From Roseiarcus sp963835885 (GTDB taxonomy: Bacteria > Pseudomonadota > Alphaproteobacteria > Rhizobiales > Beijerinckiaceae): a DNA stretch of 64,000 bases. A model generated the notes under the pieces. The model saw only the letters and a program-made list of their open reading frames with translations. It was not told the origin of the DNA and did no database searches. Shown here piece after piece: positions 37,373 to 45,863 of the stretch. The DNA lies in contig CAWIHF010000039.1 in NCBI GenBank assembly GCA_963835885.1, forward strand, positions 124,001-188,000, in the 5' to 3' direction. Positions within the stretch are counted from its first letter, which is position 1, and the number at the start of each line of letters is the position of its first letter. The position numbers and the translations under genes are program-made.

Positions 37373-37385
37373 GGCAAGCCTTCGC

Positions 37386-38285
37386 TCAAGACGGAACGAC
37401 CACGTGATAGATCTTCGAGATCCACGAGTTGGAGTTCTCCGCAGGCGACAGGCCCTTGCCCTTCAGGAGTGCGTAGGCGTCCTGATACCATCGACTGTCG
37501 GGGAAGTTGTGCCCAAGCACAGCTGCGGCAGTCTGCGCTTCGTCCGTGATCCCCAGCCCCAGGTAGGCTTCGACCAAGCGGTAGAGCGCCTCTTCCGCGT
37601 GGCGCGTCGTCTGATAATATTGCAGGACATTTCGAAATCGGTTGATTGCTGCAGTGTAGTTATGTCGGTTCAGATAGAAACGGCCGATCGACATTTCCTT
37701 GCCGGCAAGCTGGTCTTGGGTGACGTCGATTTTAAACTTCGCGTCCTCGACGTACTCGGATTTGGGATATTTCTTCACCAGATTCTGAAACGCCTCCATC
37801 GCCTTGGTGGCGCTGTCTTGGTCGCGAGAGATGTCGGGGATTTGCTCATAATACGCATTCGCCTGAAGATAGGCGACATAGTCGGCGTCGGGCGAACTGG
37901 GATATTCCTTCAGAAAGCGCTCGGCCGAGGTTTCCGCGTCGGTATAGCTTCCGGCCTGGTAGTCCGCGTAGGTCGTCATCAGGAGGGCTTTGCGCGCCCA
38001 ATCCGAACCGGGGTATTGCTTGCCGAGTTCCGTGAACTTCTTGGCCGCCTCGGAGGGCGACCCGTTCGCCAGCTTCTCGAGGCCCTGGTTGTAGGTCTTG
38101 CTCGCCGGAGTGTCCGGCACAATCTCCATTTTGTACTTTTCGGTCCCGAAGGGATTGAACTGGTCGATCATCGAACACGCCGACGCGCAAAGGCCAATCG
38201 AAGTCAGGGCGACCGCAATGATGATTCGCCGTGGCGCCCGCCTGCCGGCCCTCGATTGGGACATGCCGAATTCGACCGTGACCAT
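37386..38285 (-). CDS. bamD: Outer membrane assembly lipoprotein BamD
   Basis: A 299-residue lipoprotein of the BAM complex, which inserts beta-barrels into the outer membrane. Signal peptide with lipobox ASAC at Cys37, then five TPR repeats (TYNQGLEKLANGSPSEAAKK, YADYQAGSYTDAETSAERFL, MSIGRFYLNRHNYTAAINRF). EYPSSPDADYVAYLQANAYY is a strong BamD marker. Either ATG at 38285 or at 38264 may be the start; 38264 (MSQSRAGRRAP) gives a more usual signal length. It follows lpxC after about 190 bases. Confidence 0.93.
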   Translation of the reverse strand: MVTVEFGMSQSRAGRRAPRRIIIAVALTSIGLCASACSMIDQFNPFGTEKYKMEIVPDTPASKTYNQGLEKLANGSPSEAAKKFTELGKQYPGSDWARKALLMTTYADYQAGSYTDAETSAERFLKEYPSSPDADYVAYLQANAYYEQIPDISRDQDSATKAMEAFQNLVKKYPKSEYVEDAKFKIDVTQDQLAGKEMSIGRFYLNRHNYTAAINRFRNVLQYYQTTRHAEEALYRLVEAYLGLGITDEAQTAAAVLGHNFPDSRWYQDAYALLKGKGLSPAENSNSWISKIYHVVVPS

Positions 38286-38477
38286 GCTGGAAACTCGATT
38301 GGTTGACAAAGGCGGTCGCCTGATAGCGCGCTTCGTGCCCAAGCCGCTTCTTACCCCAGTCCAGACGCGCCCGCCACTTTCAGCGGTTCGCACGAATCGA
38401 CAATTGGACGGGAATTGTGGCGCAATAGCGCCTGGAGAAACTTCAACTCCGGACCCGGTCGGATTTCCCCAAAAGGA

Positions 38478-39431
38478 TCAATCGACCGCGGCGAAAGCGG
38501 CGGCCGCCGCCGGAAGGTGCGCTCCGACGCCAAACCCCTTGACGACAGGTCTGGAGACGGGGGCTTCGATATACTCATATGCAGAACTGTTCGCGAACAG
38601 AGCATCGAGCGCCATCGCGTTCAATCGATGGCCAGGACGATAGGTCCGATAGAGGCCGATGATCGGGGCTCCCGCCAGCGACAGATCGCCCACAGCGTCG
38701 AGAGCTTTGTGACGCACGAACTCATCGGCGTAGCGAAGCCCCTCAGGATTGAGAATCGTGTCTCCATCGATAGCGACCGAGTTCTCAAGCGATGAACCCA
38801 GCGCATAGCCCGCCTGCCACAGCTTCTGGACATCACCGACAAAGCCGAAGGTTCGGGCGCGGGCCAGTTCGCGACGGAACGTGGCAGGGTCGAGATTAAA
38901 GACGCGGCGCTGGCGGCCGATCACAGGCGAATCGAAGTCGATTTCAACGTCGAGGCGCAACCCCCGCCCGGCGGGCAGAAACTCGGCGTAGCCGCCGTCG
39001 CGGTCAACCCGGACCGGCTTGAGAATCTTGAGATAGCGTCGCGAGCGCGACTGTTGAACGCGCCCGGCCTGATCGATGGTGCTGACGAAGTCGGCGGCCG
39101 AACCATCCATGATCGGCGTCTCGGGCCCGTCAATTTCGATGAGAACGTTGTCGATCTGCAGGCCTGAGAGCGCCGCCAGGAGATGCTCGACAGTACTGAC
39201 GCGAGCGCCGGTCGCATCGCCGAGGATCGTGCAGAGCGCAGTATGCGCCACATTGGACCGATTCGCCTCAAGCAGCCGCTCGCGGCCGCCGGGCAGGCCG
39301 GTCCGCAGAAACACGACGCCGGAATCGACGTCTGCAGGATGAAGGACAAGTTCGGCAGGCGCTGCCGAATGAACTCCCACTCCGGCTATGGTGACGCGGT
39401 CGCGAAGTGTCGTCTGAAAACCAAGCTTCAT
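38478..39431 (-). CDS. lpxC: UDP-3-O-acyl-N-acetylglucosamine deacetylase
   Basis: A 317-residue zinc amidase for the committed step of lipid A synthesis. Zinc ligands are visible as His83 in VEHLLAALSG and His241 and Asp245 in RHKALDAVGDL. ADFVSTIDQAGRVQQ, RARTFGFVGDVQKL and the terminal PGHRLNAMALDALF are family motifs. The N-terminal MKLGFQTTLRDRVTIAGVGV HSAA is standard. The frame is intact. Envelope genes on both sides (ftsZ, bamD) share its strand. Confidence 0.96.
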   Translation of the reverse strand: MKLGFQTTLRDRVTIAGVGVHSAAPAELVLHPADVDSGVVFLRTGLPGGRERLLEANRSNVAHTALCTILGDATGARVSTVEHLLAALSGLQIDNVLIEIDGPETPIMDGSAADFVSTIDQAGRVQQSRSRRYLKILKPVRVDRDGGYAEFLPAGRGLRLDVEIDFDSPVIGRQRRVFNLDPATFRRELARARTFGFVGDVQKLWQAGYALGSSLENSVAIDGDTILNPEGLRYADEFVRHKALDAVGDLSLAGAPIIGLYRTYRPGHRLNAMALDALFANSSAYEYIEAPVSRPVVKGFGVGAHLPAAAAAFAAVD

Positions 39432-39750
39432 CGTCCAGCATATCCGGGCTTTCGCCCGGCCCCTTTGGCGGCGCTTGGCGCAATGCGACCGGGGAGGGCC
39501 GACAGTGCTGCGCCCATATTCCCGCCGGTTGTTTTGGAAGCAATGACGGCGGACTGTGGTGCGGGGCGCATTTAGTCAGCAAATCGGGGCGGAGCCAAAT
39601 CACCTTTGGTGAACAAAAGTTACAACTTCGCCACAACGATTTATTGAGTTAAATTTCAGTTATTTGCAACTGAATCTGAAAACGGGACGTTCAAGATTGT
39701 GTCCGGCCGCCGCGACTGGATGCGGCCGGACAGAGATGGGGGAACAACAA
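39432..39750. other. ftsZ-lpxC intergenic region
   Basis: About 320 bases with no gene. It holds the lpxC promoter region and, near ftsZ, the inverted repeat at 39655-39674. A near-CtrA site TTAA-N7-TTAT overlaps that repeat at 39649-39663. Confidence 0.45.
39655..39674 (-). terminator. Possible ftsZ terminator hairpin
   Basis: TTCAGTT and AACTGAA form a 7-bp perfect stem with a six-base loop, 77-96 bases after the ftsZ stop. On the minus strand ATTTAACTCAATAAAT follows, AT-rich but without a clean U-run, so this is a weak intrinsic terminator at best. Confidence 0.35.
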
Positions 39751-41382
39751 TCAGTTCGGATGTCGCCGCAGAAACGCCGGGATATCGAGATGATCGTCTT
39801 CCGTCGCCGGGGCGCGATGGCTCGGCCGCGTCTGCGGATCCACAGCCCCTGACGGCGTCCGCTGAGGTTGCGGCCTCGGCTGAGGTCGCCCGAAATCTGC
39901 ATGCGTCACGGGCGCGGACTGCGCACGTTGCGGAGCGGCGGGGGCCAGGACCGGGGTGGGCGCCCGTGCGGCCGGCTCCTCATCGTGTCGGGTGATGCCG
40001 AACGCCGCCAGTTTCTCCAGCAACGAGCGCCGGCGCGGCTCAGGGGCGGAGCCGGTCGCCTGCGTTTCGCGCTCGCGCTCCCGCATCACGCGAAGCTGAT
40101 TCTGGGCCACCGGAGGCAGATCCTCGATTTGAGGCATGCGCGGAGCGCGCACCAACGGCTGCTCAGCCGCCGGCGGAATGAAATAAGACGCCTCCTCCTC
40201 ATGCTCGCGCCGGGGCTCGATCGGCTCGGGGAAGGCCACCGCCACCGGAGCGACCGGCTGAAGCTCGACATCGTTGACGAACGGGGCCGACTGAATCGCC
40301 TGGACTTGAGCAGGCTGAAGCGGTGCGGCCCGAATGGACGCAGGCGCCGGCGCGCGCACTCGGGGGGCGGCCTCCACCCGAGGTTGGTAGGCAACGGGCT
40401 CGATTTGCGAGATCGTCGCCTGATCGATGCCGGTCGCCACCACCGACACGCGCACGACGCCGTCCAGCGCCGAATCGAACGTTGCGCCGAGGATGATGTT
40501 GGCCTCCTCGTCGACTTCCTGGCGAATGCGGCTCGCTGCTTCGTCCACTTCATAGAGAGTCAAATCGTTGCCGCCGGTGATCGAGATAAGCAGCCCGCGG
40601 GCGCCTTTCATCGAAGTCTCGTCGAGCAGCGGGTTGGCTATCGCCGCCTCGGCCGCCAGCACCGCGCGCTTTTCGCCGGTCGCCTCGCCGGTGCCCATCA
40701 TCGCCTTGCCCATCTCGCTCATGATCGAGCGGACGTCGGCGAAATCGAGATTGATGAGGCCTTCTTTGACCATGAGGTCGGTGATGCAGGCGACCCCGGA
40801 GTAGAGCACCTGGTCGGCCATCGCGAAAGCGTCGGCGAAGGTCGTCTTTTCGTTGGCGACGCGGAATAGATTTTGATTCGGGATGATGATCAGCGTATCG
40901 ACCGCCTTGTGCAGGTCGGCGATGCCCGACTCGGCGATTTTCATTCGCCGGCCGCCCTCGAAGTGGAACGGCTTGGTGACGACGCCGACAGTCAGGATGC
41001 CCATCTCGCGCGCGGCTCGGGCAATCACCGGAGCGGCGCCGGTGCCGGTTCCGCCGCCCATGCCGGCGGTGACGAACACCATGTGGGAGCCGGCCATGTG
41101 ATCGCGAATCTCCTCGAGCGCTTCCTCGGCCGCCGCCTTGCCGACCTCCGGCTTCGAGCCCGCGCCCAGACCCTCCGTCACCTGCAGGCCCATCTGGATG
41201 ATGCGCTCTGCACGCGAGGAGGTCAGAGCCTGCGCGTCTGTATTGGCGACGATGAAGTCGACCCCGGACAGGCCTGACACGATCATGTTGTTGACCGCGT
41301 TCCCGCCTGCGCCGCCTACGCCGCAAACGATGATGCGCGGCTTCAATTCCCGTAGTTCGGGGGCCTTCAAGTTGATCGACAT
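39751..41382 (-). CDS. ftsZ: Cell division protein FtsZ
   Basis: A 543-residue tubulin homologue that forms the Z-ring. The nucleotide site GGGTGTG lies at 109-115, VGGAGGNAVNNM at 22-33 and NTDAQAL at 47-53. The core ends near 320 and a long linker rich in Pro, Ala and Arg follows, as is usual in alphaproteobacteria. The C-terminal peptide LDIPAFLRR (532-540) binds FtsA and other partners. ATG at 41382 (MSINLKAPELRELKPRI) is the conserved start; four extra upstream codons are ignored. Last gene of the ddl-ftsQAZ run. Confidence 0.97.
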   Translation of the reverse strand: MSINLKAPELRELKPRIIVCGVGGAGGNAVNNMIVSGLSGVDFIVANTDAQALTSSRAERIIQMGLQVTEGLGAGSKPEVGKAAAEEALEEIRDHMAGSHMVFVTAGMGGGTGTGAAPVIARAAREMGILTVGVVTKPFHFEGGRRMKIAESGIADLHKAVDTLIIIPNQNLFRVANEKTTFADAFAMADQVLYSGVACITDLMVKEGLINLDFADVRSIMSEMGKAMMGTGEATGEKRAVLAAEAAIANPLLDETSMKGARGLLISITGGNDLTLYEVDEAASRIRQEVDEEANIILGATFDSALDGVVRVSVVATGIDQATISQIEPVAYQPRVEAAPRVRAPAPASIRAAPLQPAQVQAIQSAPFVNDVELQPVAPVAVAFPEPIEPRREHEEEASYFIPPAAEQPLVRAPRMPQIEDLPPVAQNQLRVMRERERETQATGSAPEPRRRSLLEKLAAFGITRHDEEPAARAPTPVLAPAAPQRAQSAPVTHADFGRPQPRPQPQRTPSGAVDPQTRPSHRAPATEDDHLDIPAFLRRHPN

Positions 41383-41474
41383 AGCCTGCCTCATCCCGTT
41401 GGGCGTCCTCCGACGCCGATTGACAAAACGAACGCGTATTCCCAGGACCGTCCGCGGACGAAGTCCGAACTCCC

Positions 41475-42793
41475 TCAGAAACTATCCTTCAACCAGCGCC
41501 CGACTCTCGCGGCGTACCCGCCCTCCTCGGACGCCTGCCGGGAGACGTGTCGAGAAGGTTCGAAATATTCGAGGCCCGCCATCTGCGGGTAGACCAACAA
41601 CCCGACAGCGGCCGCGAAGGCCGGGCTCTTGCCCGATTCGGGCAGTCCCTCGATGCCGAGCGGCCGCCCAATTCGGGCCTGAACTCGAGATGATCGTTCG
41701 GGCGAGTTCCGGCAGGCCGGTCAACTGGCAAGCGCCGCCCGTGATCACCAGCCGGCGACCCGCCAGCGCGGCGTGGCCGGAGTTCCGCAGACGGTCGCGC
41801 ACGAGTTCGAGGATCTCCTCGACGCGCGGGCGAATGATCCGCAGGAGCTCGGCTTTCGGCAAATGGCTGGGATGATCCATGTCGTCGCCGAGCCGCTGGA
41901 CGGCGATCGAACTCGCGATCGTCCGACGGGGACGCAAGACAGGCGCCGTAGAGAGTCTTCAGACGCTCGGCGTCGGTCATCGAGACGTTGAGGCCGCGCG
42001 CAATATCCCGCGTGACGTGAATGCCGCCGACCGCCACGGCGTCGACATGGAGGAGCCGTCCGCCAGAGAATACGCCGACGGTCGTTGTCCCTCCGCCGAA
42101 ATCGACGATCGCAGCGCCGAGCTCGGCTTCGTCGTCGACCAGCGTCGAGAGACCGCCGGCGTAGGGTGTCGCGACCATGGCCTCGACGCGCAGGTGACAC
42201 CGTTCGACCACCAGCATGAGGTTACGCGCCGCCGCCGAGTCGCAAGATGCGACATGCAGGTCCACTCCGAGCTCGTCGCCGATCATGCCCTTCGGATCGT
42301 GGACGTCCCGCGTAGCGTCCAGAGAATAAGACGTCGGTAGCGCGTGCAGAACCGCCCGCCCGGCATGCGCATTCGCCGCCGACGCGGCTTCGAGCACCCT
42401 ATAGATGTCGTGTTCGGACACGGTCTTGGCGCGCACCGCGGCCTTGGCGTTGAATCGCTGCGACGCGAGGAGGCCGCCCGACATGTTGACGATTACGCCG
42501 CCGACCTCGACGCCCGCCATGCGTTCGGCTGCGTCGATTGCCAGGCGCGCGGCGTGCTCCGCCGCCTGAAGGTCGACGATCGCGCCGCCCTTGACCCCGT
42601 TCGAGCGCTGATGCCCGATGCCGAGCACCTTGCATCGGTGGGTTCGGCCGCGCAGCGCACTCGAAGGCTCCATCGGGCTCAAGCGCGCGATGAGGCAAAC
42701 GATTTTCGAGGCGCCGATGTCGAGGACCGACAAGATAGCGCTCTTGCGTGCAGTAAGCTGGCGCATGCGCGGAGGGAGCGGCCGGAAGCTCAT
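41475..42793 (-). pseudogene. ftsA: Cell division protein FtsA (two frame breaks)
   Basis: Actin-like ATPase that tethers FtsZ to the membrane. Intact N-terminal part: SAILSVLDIGASKIVCLIAR, GIGHQRSNGVKGGAIVD, VSEHDIYRVLEAA and the nucleotide loop AAIVDFGGGTTTVGVFSGGR. Break 1 near 41908 and break 2 near 41682 each fit one extra base. The second frame gives IAVQRLGDDMDHPSHLPKAE and VITGGACQLTGLPELA; the third gives RPLGIEGLPESGKSPAFAAA and ends GRWLKDSF, whose last residues form the amphipathic membrane anchor. Repair gives 438 residues. ATG at 42793 overlaps the ftsQ stop (ATGA). FtsA is normally essential where present, which favours sequence error. Confidence 0.88.
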
Positions 42794-43731
42794 GGCTGCG
42801 GGCCTTTCTTCGGCACGTGGGCGTCGGCCCATTGGGCCGCCGCCTCCTGCGACAGCCGCACGAACACGCGACCAGGCGTGCGCAGATCAATCGCGAGCAC
42901 GTCGCGGTCAAGGAGCCGGGATTGGCGATGAAGACGCAACAGCGTCGCGATCGCGGCCTCAGGATCGACCTCCGGAAGCTTGACCTCGACGCCGGACTTC
43001 AGTTTGAGGGTCCAGCTGCGCTGGCCGACCAGGACGCCGGCCTCGACGCGCGGCTTCAACTCGTCCATCGCGTCGAGCAGCGCAGTGAATTCGCGCACGC
43101 GCGTATTCGCGCCCTCTCCAACAACAAACGGCAAGTCGACGTATCGGCCATCGCGCACCTCGTCGATCGGCGCGCCGTCCGCGGCGATGGCATGAACCTG
43201 ACCGTCCATCTGCCACACGCCATAGGGTGTGCGCTCGATGATATCGACCACGATCTGATTCGGGTAGAGCTTGCGCACGCTCGCCTGCTTGACCAGCGGG
43301 TCGGCTTCGAGCCGCGCCCGGGCCGCGGCCACGTCGAAAAACGGCAGCGAGTTCTTCGTGCTTATTCCGGAGATCGAGAGGATGCGCGATTCGCTCATAT
43401 GCGTCGCGCCGGAAACGGTCACGATGTCGACGCCGAAGCCGAGCGCCCTCGCGGCGACGTCGCTCAAGTTCCCATGAGCGGCGACGAAGGCATTAAGTTG
43501 TCCGCCACGCATCGCGCCCAGGCCGGCCGCCCCGAAAAGCACGGCGAGGGTCAAGGCGATCTCGAGCCCGAGCGAAGGAGGCCGATCAAGAGGCATTCGC
43601 AATCGCAGCGCGCCGCGCGTCGAGCGTTCGCCGCGCAGCAGAACCGTCTGCGGCGCAACGGGACCCGGAGCGCCGGCGATCGCCGTTCTCGCGGGCGCCC
43701 GCCATCCAAACGATTGGCTCAGCGGTTGCAC
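42790..43731 (-). CDS. ftsQ: Cell division protein FtsQ
   Basis: A 313-residue bitopic divisome protein. A basic cytoplasmic N-terminus is followed by one membrane segment near 53-75 (LGLEIALTLAVLFGAAGLGA), the POTRA domain (GVDIVTVSGATHMSESRILS, PLVKQASVRKLYPNQIVVDI with ERTPYGVW) and the beta domain (RSWTLKLKSGVEVKLPEVDP). FtsQ links FtsA/FtsK to FtsL and FtsB in the periplasm. GTG at 43731 overlaps the ddl stop by 13 bases; no stronger start is visible. The frame is intact. Confidence 0.9.
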   Translation of the reverse strand: MQPLSQSFGWRAPARTAIAGAPGPVAPQTVLLRGERSTRGALRLRMPLDRPPSLGLEIALTLAVLFGAAGLGAMRGGQLNAFVAAHGNLSDVAARALGFGVDIVTVSGATHMSESRILSISGISTKNSLPFFDVAAARARLEADPLVKQASVRKLYPNQIVVDIIERTPYGVWQMDGQVHAIAADGAPIDEVRDGRYVDLPFVVGEGANTRVREFTALLDAMDELKPRVEAGVLVGQRSWTLKLKSGVEVKLPEVDPEAAIATLLRLHRQSRLLDRDVLAIDLRTPGRVFVRLSQEAAAQWADAHVPKKGPQP

Positions 43732-44639
43732 GAGGCGTCCTCCACGATCCAGGCGACAAGTTGGCCGAACGACATTCCTGCGTGGGCGGCCATTTCCGGC
43801 ACGAGTGACGTCTCCGTCATGCCGGGCTGCGTGTTGACTTCAAGACACACGAGCTCGCCCTCTTCACCTTTCGTTTCATCGTAGCGGAAGTCGGCGCGAC
43901 TAACGCCGCGACACCCCAGCGCCCGATGCGCCATCAGCGTCAAGTCTTGAACCTTATGGTAAATATTTGGTTTAAGATCTGCCGGAAGGACATGCCGTGA
44001 TCCGCCTTTCGCGTATTTTGCGTCATACCCGTAGAACGCTTCGGAAACGGGCTGTATTTCAATGACGCCGAGCGCGAGGTCGCCCATCGTCGCGCAGGTC
44101 AGCTCCTTGCCGGCGACGAAACGCTCGGCCAGCAGCGCGTCGCCGTAGGGCCAGTCCGCGCGGCCGACTTCCTGCGGCGGATGGGCGCGATCCTCCTTCA
44201 CGATAACCACGCCGAAAGACGAGCCCTCATTGACGGGCTTCAGCACGTAAGGCGGCGCCAGGACATGGCGGCGCGCTGCCTCATGCCGGTCGACCGTGAT
44301 TCCGTGCGGGACCGGGACGCCCGCGTTCTGAAGCACGACCTTGGCGAGATCTTTTTGCATCGCCAGCGCCGACGCCAGCACGCCGGAATGCGTATAGGGA
44401 ATGCGCAGGATCTCGAGCACGCCCTGGATCGTTCCGTCCTCGCCAACCCGTCCGTGAAGCGCGTTGAAAGCGACGTCGGGCCGCAGACGGGCAAGGATGT
44501 CGGCGATCGAGCGGTCGACGTCGATACGGGTCACGCGATAGCCCAGCGCTTCGAGCGCATCGGCGCAGCCGCGGCCGGAATTGAGCGACACCGGACGCTC
44601 CGCCGACCAGCCGCCCATAAGCACCGCGACATGCTTCAT
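43719..44639 (-). CDS. ddl: D-alanine--D-alanine ligase
   Basis: A 306-residue ATP-grasp enzyme that makes D-Ala-D-Ala. Motifs: VLMGGWSAERPVSLNSG at the start, FNALHGRVGEDGTIQGVLE, the YTHSGVLASALAMQK loop, PYVLKPVNEGSSFGV, LVCLEVNTQPGMT with metal-binding Glu and Asn, and SRADFRYDE. It is the first gene of ddl-ftsQ-ftsA-ftsZ and has two tandem CtrA boxes 42-82 bases upstream of its ATG. The frame is intact. Confidence 0.95.
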   Translation of the reverse strand: MKHVAVLMGGWSAERPVSLNSGRGCADALEALGYRVTRIDVDRSIADILARLRPDVAFNALHGRVGEDGTIQGVLEILRIPYTHSGVLASALAMQKDLAKVVLQNAGVPVPHGITVDRHEAARRHVLAPPYVLKPVNEGSSFGVVIVKEDRAHPPQEVGRADWPYGDALLAERFVAGKELTCATMGDLALGVIEIQPVSEAFYGYDAKYAKGGSRHVLPADLKPNIYHKVQDLTLMAHRALGCRGVSRADFRYDETKGEEGELVCLEVNTQPGMTETSLVPEMAAHAGMSFGQLVAWIVEDASCNR

Positions 44640-44680
44640 CGACCCGGCAATCTTCCCTAACGTTCAGCCAATCGGCAGTG

Positions 44681-44695
44681 TTAAGTTACGATTAA
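44681..44695. promoter_or_regulatory. CtrA-type box 1 upstream of ddl-ftsQAZ
   Basis: TTAAGTTACGATTAA matches TTAA-N7-TTAA exactly, 42 bases before the ddl ATG. It is one of two boxes spaced 25 bases centre to centre. In Caulobacter CtrA controls ftsQA and ftsZ; here direct binding is predicted only. Confidence 0.65.
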
Positions 44696-44705
44696 GTGCG
44701 CAGAC

Positions 44706-44721
44706 TTAACGAGTCGTTAAC
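44706..44721. promoter_or_regulatory. CtrA-type box 2, with an embedded GANTC site
   Basis: TTAACGAGTCGTTAAC is an exact TTAA-N7-TTAAC and nearly a full palindrome. Its spacer contains GAGTC (44711-44715), the GANTC site methylated by CcrM. Methylation inside the box could modulate CtrA binding; this is inference. Confidence 0.65.
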
Positions 44722-44913
44722 CGACGCCGTCCGCATCGCCGAAACCTCGCGCGCGAACGCGATCTTTTCCGAAGCGCGAGCAAACTCGGCGGAGGACGGC
44801 AAGCCGTGGAGCGGGACGGTTTCGAGTGAGCGCAAACTTCACGGCCTGGGCGGAGCAATCCAGGTGCGACGCCTCGATCGCTTCGTCGCGATGACGGCGG
44901 CGGCTCAACTCAA

Positions 44914-45852
44914 TCACATCGCGCTCTGTTCCGCCGCCAGCCCCACGCGCTTGATCTCCCACTGGAGCTGAACGCCGCTCGTCTCGCGCACGCGCCGCCG
45001 GACCTCTTCCCCGAGCGCCTCGATGTCGGCGGCGGTCGCGTGGCCGCGGTTAATGAGGAAGTTGCAATGCATCGGCGAAACCTGCGCGTCGCCGAAGGCG
45101 AGCCCTCGGCAACCCGCCTCATCGATGAGACGCCAGGCTTTCGCGCCGGGTGGATTCTTGAAGGTCGAGCCGCCGGTCTTCTCCCTTATCGGCTGCGATT
45201 CCTCGCGCGCGCGAGTGATTCGCTCCATCTCGCCGAGAATCGCGGCAGGATCGCCAGGTCGGCCCTGGAACACCGCGCCGGTGAAGATCACGTCGTCCGC
45301 GACGGCGCTATGCCGATAGGAAAAGCCCATGTCGGCGTTCGAAAAGACGCGCCGCACGCCCGAGCGGTTGACGCCGCGCGCCTCGATAAGCACGCCCTTG
45401 GTCTCGCCGCCATGCGCGCCGGCATTCATGCGCAACGCCCCGCCGATTGATCCAGGAACGCCGCGGAGGAAGGCGAGGCCATCGACGCCGGCGCCCGCCG
45501 CGGCCTTGGCGACGAACTGGTCCGGCGCGGCGGCGCCGGCTTCGACGCGACAATCGTCTGCGACCTCGATCGCGTTGAACGCCCGCCCGCCGAGCCGGAC
45601 GACGACTCCTTCGATGCCGCCGTCGCGCACGATGAGGTTTGAGCCAAGGCCGATCACGGTCACGGGAATGTCGCGCGGAATCGCGCTCAACAGATACGCC
45701 AAGTCCTCTTCGTCCGTCGGCGAGAACAAGACTTGCGCCGGCCCGCCGACCCGGAACCAAGTCGCCTCGCCAAGCGGCGCATTGGGTAAAAGGCGTCCGC
45801 GCAATTTTGGCGCGAGCGCCTTCAGATCGAGGACGATATCGGGAAAGACCAT
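44914..45852 (-). CDS. murB: UDP-N-acetylenolpyruvoylglucosamine reductase
   Basis: A 312-residue FAD enzyme that completes UDP-MurNAc. FAD-binding stretches TWFRVGGPAQVLFSPTDEED, VIGLGSNLIVRDGGIEGVVV and GVPGSIGGALRMNAGAHGGE are followed by the catalytic serine segment GGSTFKNPPGAKAWRLIDEA. The form with RxVGGP and without the long tyrosine loop is type II, usual in alphaproteobacteria. ATG at 45852 (MVFPDIVLDLKAL) is chosen; longer readings run into murC. It follows murC by 11 bases. The 274-base gap to ddl carries the CtrA boxes. Confidence 0.95.
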   Translation of the reverse strand: MVFPDIVLDLKALAPKLRGRLLPNAPLGEATWFRVGGPAQVLFSPTDEEDLAYLLSAIPRDIPVTVIGLGSNLIVRDGGIEGVVVRLGGRAFNAIEVADDCRVEAGAAAPDQFVAKAAAGAGVDGLAFLRGVPGSIGGALRMNAGAHGGETKGVLIEARGVNRSGVRRVFSNADMGFSYRHSAVADDVIFTGAVFQGRPGDPAAILGEMERITRAREESQPIREKTGGSTFKNPPGAKAWRLIDEAGCRGLAFGDAQVSPMHCNFLINRGHATAADIEALGEEVRRRVRETSGVQLQWEIKRVGLAAEQSAM

Positions 45853-45863
45853 CGGCCGCGCCT

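Noticed and set aside
38584..38598. GTTC-N7-GTTC (alphaproteobacterial LexA box) on the minus strand, about 300 bases upstream of bamD-recN.
   Set aside because: It lies inside the lpxC coding region, far from the bamD start, and about one such match is expected by chance in a window of this size and composition.
44640..44913. Small open frames on both strands between ddl and murB.
   Set aside because: They cover the CtrA-box promoter region, lack ribosome sites and are not protein-like.
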